From assembly GCA_018818365.1 (NCBI GenBank), contig JAHISH010000140.1:1-17031 (forward strand): DNA of 17,031 nt, read 5' to 3'. The stretch comes from Candidatus Omnitrophota bacterium (GTDB taxonomy: Bacteria; Omnitrophota; Gorgyraeia; Gygaellales; Profunditerraquicolaceae). Below the pieces are notes generated by a model. That model was not told where the DNA came from. It made no database searches and saw only the letters and a list, made by a program, of their open reading frames with translations. Positions 13,726 to 17,031 of this stretch are shown here, one piece after another. Position numbers and translations under genes: made by a program. Position 1 is the first letter of the stretch, and each line of letters begins with the position of its first letter.

Positions 13726-14151
13726 ATGAGCGTAACCCTGAAGGCATTGACCAGATCAATTTGGGTCTTTCATGTCAGCGCAGGTTCCTGCAATAACTGC
13801 GACATCGAGATCCTCGATCTTCTGACGCCGCGTTTTGACGCAGAGCGTTTCGGCATTCAGCTTATCGGTTCAATCAGGCACGCGGATGCCATTCTGATTA
13901 CCGGCGCAATGAACAAGAAGTCCGTGCCTCGCGTGAAGAAACTCTATGAACAAGCGCCGAAGCCCTGCGTGGTAATTGCCGTGGGCACATGCGCGCTCTC
14001 GCAGCATATGTTCCGCGACAGCTATAATGTGGAAGAGACCCTGGATAAGATTTTGCCGGTAGATTTATATATCCCCGGCTGTCCTCCGAAACCTGAGGCA
14101 ATGATAGACGGGATCGTGAAATTGGTTACTAAATTACGACAAGGAACTTAA
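13726..14151 (+). CDS. Hydrogenase small subunit (NuoB/HycG/EchC-like)
   Basis: This 141-residue protein carries the proximal [4Fe-4S] cluster next to the NiFe site, equivalent to cluster N2 of complex I. The four ligands are Cys22 and Cys25 (SAGSCNNCDIE), Cys89 (VGTCALS) and Cys119 (IPGCPPKPE). In complex I the first pair is adjacent Cys-Cys; CxxC is the hydrogenase pattern, so this supports hydrogenase rather than NADH-quinone oxidoreductase. There is no long N-terminal signal or medial-cluster domain as in uptake hydrogenases. The ATG at 13726 has AGGA upstream and lies one base after the NuoH-like stop. Confidence 0.95.
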   Translation: MSVTLKALTRSIWVFHVSAGSCNNCDIEILDLLTPRFDAERFGIQLIGSIRHADAILITGAMNKKSVPRVKKLYEQAPKPCVVIAVGTCALSQHMFRDSYNVEETLDKILPVDLYIPGCPPKPEAMIDGIVKLVTKLRQGT

Positions 14152-14155
14152 AAAA

Positions 14156-14581
14156 ATGGATACCAAAGAGAAGATCAAGGAAGTATTGGGGAAGAAGATT
14201 ATTGCTTGGCATGAGCATTCTCCCAGAAGAATCTATTTTAGTATAGACCCGAAGGATATTGTGGAGGCTACGACGCTTCTCTTTAAGGATCTGAAGATGC
14301 GGTTCTCCATTGCGTCGGGCACCGATACTCCGGAGGGAATGGAGATCTTGTATCACTTCAGCTTGGATCAGACCGGAGAATTCTATTCAGTGCGCGTCAT
14401 GCTGGAGGATAAAAAGAATCCCCGCATTGATTCGATTACGCCGCTTTTTGAAGGGGCAGAGTGGATCGAGAGAGAGATGTGGGAATTACTGGGTATTGAT
14501 TTTGTCGGGCATCCGAATCTAAAACGGCTCTTGCTGGCTGATGAGTGGCCGGAAGGGGAGTATCCGTTGAGGAGAAAATAA
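14156..14581 (+). CDS. NuoC-like 30-kDa subunit (HycE N-terminal / EchD-like)
   Basis: This 141-residue soluble subunit packs against the catalytic subunit and has no cofactor of its own. The family signature EGAEWIEREMWELLGIDFVGHPNLKRLLL runs from 99 to 127, ending with DEWPEGEYPLR. In E. coli HycE and HyfG the equivalent domain is fused to the catalytic domain; here it is a separate gene, as in Ech-type enzymes. AAGGA stands 10-12 bases before the ATG. The gene lies four bases after the small-subunit gene and one base before the large-subunit gene. Confidence 0.93.
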   Translation: MDTKEKIKEVLGKKIIAWHEHSPRRIYFSIDPKDIVEATTLLFKDLKMRFSIASGTDTPEGMEILYHFSLDQTGEFYSVRVMLEDKKNPRIDSITPLFEGAEWIEREMWELLGIDFVGHPNLKRLLLADEWPEGEYPLRRK

Positions 14582-14582
14582 T

Positions 14583-15788
14583 ATGTCGCATAAAGTCATC
14601 GTTCCGATAGGGCCGTATCATCCGCTACAGGAAGAACCGGAGTTTTTCCAGCTTTATGTGGAAGGCGAAAAGGTGGTGGATATTGATATCATTATCGGGT
14701 ATAACCACCGCGGCATAGAGAAACTTGCCGAAGCAAAACACTACGATCAGGTCGCGTTTCTTGTCGAGCGTATCTGCGGTATCTGTTCTTCCAGCCATCC
14801 GAATGCCTATGTCTTGGCGGTAGAGGATATCCTCGGTGGAGAGTTTAATATGGTCCCGGAGAGGGCGCTTTTTATCCGTACGATTATCGATGAATTACAA
14901 AGGATCCACAGCCATTTATTATGGTTAGGATTGGCAGGACACTTTATCGGATATAATACTGTCTGGATGTGGGCCTGGAAATACCGCGAACCCGTGCTTG
15001 ATATGTTCGAAATGATCACCGGCAACCGCAATAATTACGCCATGTTTAAAGTGGGAGGGGTACGCCGCGATATTAAAGCCGAGGATATCCCGATTGTAAA
15101 GAAGGCGCTTGACGAATTAATGCCGGCCTTAGATCTGTTCCGCGGCGCGGTGATGGATGACCCGGTAATACAGGCCAGGCTTAAGGGAATAGGAATTCTG
15201 ACTAAGCAGCAGGCAATCGATTGGTGTGTCGTGGGTCCCACGGCGCGCGCATCAGGTCTTTCGATGGATGTCCGCCGTGATGAGCCGTATGGCGCGATCG
15301 ACCGCGTCGATTGGAATGTGATCGTGGAACAAGAGGGGGATGTATTTGCCAAAACGGTCGTGAGGATCTTAGAGATGTACGAAAGTGTCCGTATCATCAG
15401 GCAATGCCTGGATAAGATACCCTCGGGTCAGATCGATGCCGATGTGAAAGAGATCCCTCCAGGTGAAGGGATCGGAAGAGTGGAAGCTCCCCGCGGAGAA
15501 TGTTTTCACTACATCAAGTCCGACGGCACCAACCGGCCGGTACGACACAAGATCCGTGCTCCCAGCTTCATGAATGTCGCTTCAAATAAAGTTGCGGCGG
15601 TAGGGGGGACTATTTCTGACGCCACCATCACCTTGGCAGCAGTGGATCCCTGTTATTGCTGTACCGAGAGGGTGGCAGTAATCAATAAATCGGATAATGC
15701 GAAGGTTATGAACGGTTGGGATTTGATAAAGCTTTCGCAGGAGAAGACCAAGCAGCTCAAAGATGAGATTGCCCGCAAGGGTATTTAA
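14583..15788 (+). CDS. Group 4 [NiFe] hydrogenase large (catalytic) subunit (EchE/HycE C-terminal/NuoD-like)
   Basis: This 401-residue subunit holds the NiFe(CN)2CO site that interconverts protons and H2. The N-terminal Ni motif is RICGICSSSH with Cys65 and Cys68; the C-terminal motif is DPCYCCTER with Cys357 and Cys360. Both pairs are intact, so it should be an active hydrogenase and not an Ehr- or NuoD-type relative that lost them. NHRGIEK (41-47) is the conserved L0-like segment. Thirty-eight residues follow Arg363, the expected cleavage site of a HycI-like endopeptidase, as in HycE. Cys359 inside the L2 motif is an extra Cys. GAGGAG precedes the ATG. No hyp or protease genes are in the window. 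Group 4 is clear; the subgroup needs a tree. Confidence 0.96.
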   Translation: MSHKVIVPIGPYHPLQEEPEFFQLYVEGEKVVDIDIIIGYNHRGIEKLAEAKHYDQVAFLVERICGICSSSHPNAYVLAVEDILGGEFNMVPERALFIRTIIDELQRIHSHLLWLGLAGHFIGYNTVWMWAWKYREPVLDMFEMITGNRNNYAMFKVGGVRRDIKAEDIPIVKKALDELMPALDLFRGAVMDDPVIQARLKGIGILTKQQAIDWCVVGPTARASGLSMDVRRDEPYGAIDRVDWNVIVEQEGDVFAKTVVRILEMYESVRIIRQCLDKIPSGQIDADVKEIPPGEGIGRVEAPRGECFHYIKSDGTNRPVRHKIRAPSFMNVASNKVAAVGGTISDATITLAAVDPCYCCTERVAVINKSDNAKVMNGWDLIKLSQEKTKQLKDEIARKGI

Positions 15789-15803
15789 TCTAAAAGATTA
15801 CGT

Positions 15804-17031
15804 ATGAATCTCTCAACCTTATATCCGTTGTTTACCATAGACGCCCTTAACCGCTTTGTCTTTTGGGCTATAGGGCTTTTTTGTCTATTGACCACAATCT
15901 ATTCGTTGCGCCTGATAAAAAAATCCCGCTTTCAGTATTATTTTTGGATTTTCTTAACGGCGCTGGTCTCTATGGCAACGGTATTGGCAAATAACTTCCT
16001 TCTGCTGTTAGTACTGTGGGGGTTTCTGGGGGTAGCCCTCTATATATTAGTGAGTATGGGCAAGGACGCCGCCGCCACTGCCAAAAAAACATTTATTATT
16101 GTAGGCGGTTCCGATGTCTTTATGCTCTTAGGGGTGGGGATCATCTATTACCTTACCGGATCTTTTCAGATGGATGCGATAAAGTTAGAATTGAATAGCG
16201 GCTTGGCGGTAAGTGCCTACCTATGTCTTGCCGTCGCCTGTTTTGCAAAGGCCGGGGCAATGCCCTTTCACTCCTGGATCCCGGATTGCGCAGAAGATGC
16301 CCCTTTGCCCGTAGTAGCGTATCTTCCTGCTTCTTTAGATAAACTATTAGGCATCTATCTTTTGGCGAGGATTTCTTTAGATGTCTTTGTCATGAACGAT
16401 GTTATGAATATAGTCCTGATGCTGGTGGGTGCGTTTACCATTATCGCGGCAGTAATGATGGCGTTGGTACAACATAATATGAAAAGGCTCTTGGGGTATC
16501 ATGCCGTATCGCAGGTAGGGTATATGGTCTTGGGTATAGGTACAGGGACTCCTCTTGGTATCGCGGGAGGATTATTTCATATGTTGAATCACGCAATCTA
16601 TAAATCCTGTCTGTTCTTTACCAGCGGCAATGTGGAGTATCGCACGTCCACTGTCGAACTTGACCGTTTAGGAGATTTGGCAAAGGTAATGCCTTTGACC
16701 TATATCTCCTGTCTAATCGCCAGCCTTGCTATTTCGGGAGTCCCGCCGTTTAATGGTTTTGTCTCAAAATGGATGGTCTATCAAGGATTGTTTAACCAAC
16801 TCTCCGAAGCGTCTTTCGCGTTGCGGATTACTATCCTCTTTTGTGTGGTTGCCGCCATGTTTGGTTCAGGGCTTACCCTGGCAAGTTTTATGAAATTGCT
16901 CCACGCTGTATTCCTTGGCCGTGTAAGTAACACTAAGCGCGCAGATGTAAAAGAGGTTAATTGGATGATGTGGCTTCCCGGCATAGCCTTAGTAATTATT
17001 TGTGTGCTTTTTGGCGTATTTGCCAATCAGC
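15804..17031 (+). CDS. Ion-pump subunit of the hydrogenase (NuoL/NuoM/HyfB/MrpD-like), partial at window end
   Basis: The frame opens at ATG 15804 and runs 409 codons to the window edge without a stop. The product is highly hydrophobic and matches the proton-translocating antiporter-like family: FTIDALNRFVFW, FAKAGAMPFHSWIP with the TM7 Lys149, LDKLLGIYLLAR with Lys180, GYHAVSQVGYM and LFHMLNHAIYKS. Two features are odd. The protein starts where NuoL is already about 70 residues in, so the first helices are missing; the frame upstream is closed by the large-subunit TAA. The position of the key TM5 Glu (LGWEGVGLCSYLL in NuoL) is Gly73 (LWGFLGVALY). No Shine-Dalgarno is visible before the start. 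Complete length and further antiporter genes lie outside the window. Confidence 0.9.
   Translation, partial: MNLSTLYPLFTIDALNRFVFWAIGLFCLLTTIYSLRLIKKSRFQYYFWIFLTALVSMATVLANNFLLLLVLWGFLGVALYILVSMGKDAAATAKKTFIIVGGSDVFMLLGVGIIYYLTGSFQMDAIKLELNSGLAVSAYLCLAVACFAKAGAMPFHSWIPDCAEDAPLPVVAYLPASLDKLLGIYLLARISLDVFVMNDVMNIVLMLVGAFTIIAAVMMALVQHNMKRLLGYHAVSQVGYMVLGIGTGTPLGIAGGLFHMLNHAIYKSCLFFTSGNVEYRTSTVELDRLGDLAKVMPLTYISCLIASLAISGVPPFNGFVSKWMVYQGLFNQLSEASFALRITILFCVVAAMFGSGLTLASFMKLLHAVFLGRVSNTKRADVKEVNWMMWLPGIALVIICVLFGVFANQ

Noticed and set aside
12810..17031. Membrane gene cluster read as respiratory complex I
   Set aside because: The NuoD-like subunit keeps both NiFe Cys pairs and the NuoB-like subunit has CxxC instead of CC, which is the hydrogenase pattern.

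Overview
The window comes from a Gram-negative bacterium with an anaerobic, hydrogen-linked metabolism. Evidence for an outer membrane is a TonB-dependent receptor with a C-terminal Trp and a lipoprotein with a lipobox. Gene order and protein style resemble Omnitrophota (former OP3) or a neighbouring uncultured phylum, but that is an inference; a marker-gene tree would be needed. All recognised genes are on the + strand and tightly packed. I saw no tRNA, rRNA, CRISPR array or transposase gene.

Region 1 (1-3259): the tail of an unidentified gene, then birA (biotin-protein ligase with a DNA-binding domain), then a TonB-dependent outer-membrane receptor. Between birA and the receptor lies an inverted repeat, GTCAACC-N14-GGTTGAC, with the architecture of a BirA operator. 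It overlaps the -35 box of a near-consensus promoter whose predicted start falls on the receptor's ATG. The simplest reading is a biotin-responsive, leaderless receptor gene, so the receptor is a candidate biotin (or precursor) transporter. A small ABM-fold protein with its own promoter follows.

Region 2 (3228-4909): a 103-bp REP/MITE-like element, a strong promoter, a leader with an intrinsic-terminator-like hairpin, a 50-residue zinc-binding protein and a translationally coupled DEAD-box RNA helicase, closed by tandem hairpins.

Region 3 (4911-9636): a compact housekeeping run that probably starts at a leaderless extended -10 promoter: mnmA (tRNA 2-thiouridylase), a BamE-like lipoprotein, nadA (quinolinate synthase), an RluA-type pseudouridine synthase, uppP (undecaprenyl-diphosphatase) and a PfkB-family kinase.

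Region 4 (9641-10245): a second copy of the REP/MITE-like element (132 bp, perfect 13-bp terminal inverted repeats) and a YqeY-family gene.

Region 5 (10349 to the window end): an operon for a membrane-bound group 4 [NiFe] hydrogenase. It joins two subunits of the soluble sulfhydrogenase/AsrAB diaphorase type (double [4Fe-4S] protein and FAD/NAD(P)H protein) and a four-cluster HycB/CooF-like ferredoxin to a membrane module of NuoH-, NuoB-, NuoC-, NuoD- and NuoL/M-like subunits. The large subunit keeps both Cys pairs that hold the NiFe site. The inferred path is NAD(P)H, FAD, [2Fe-2S], [4Fe-4S] chain, NiFe site, with ion pumping by the membrane subunits; direction and physiological donor are not settled by sequence. 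The ion-pump subunit, cut by the window end, is unusual: it lacks the first helices of NuoL and has Gly where the channel family has its key TM5 Glu.
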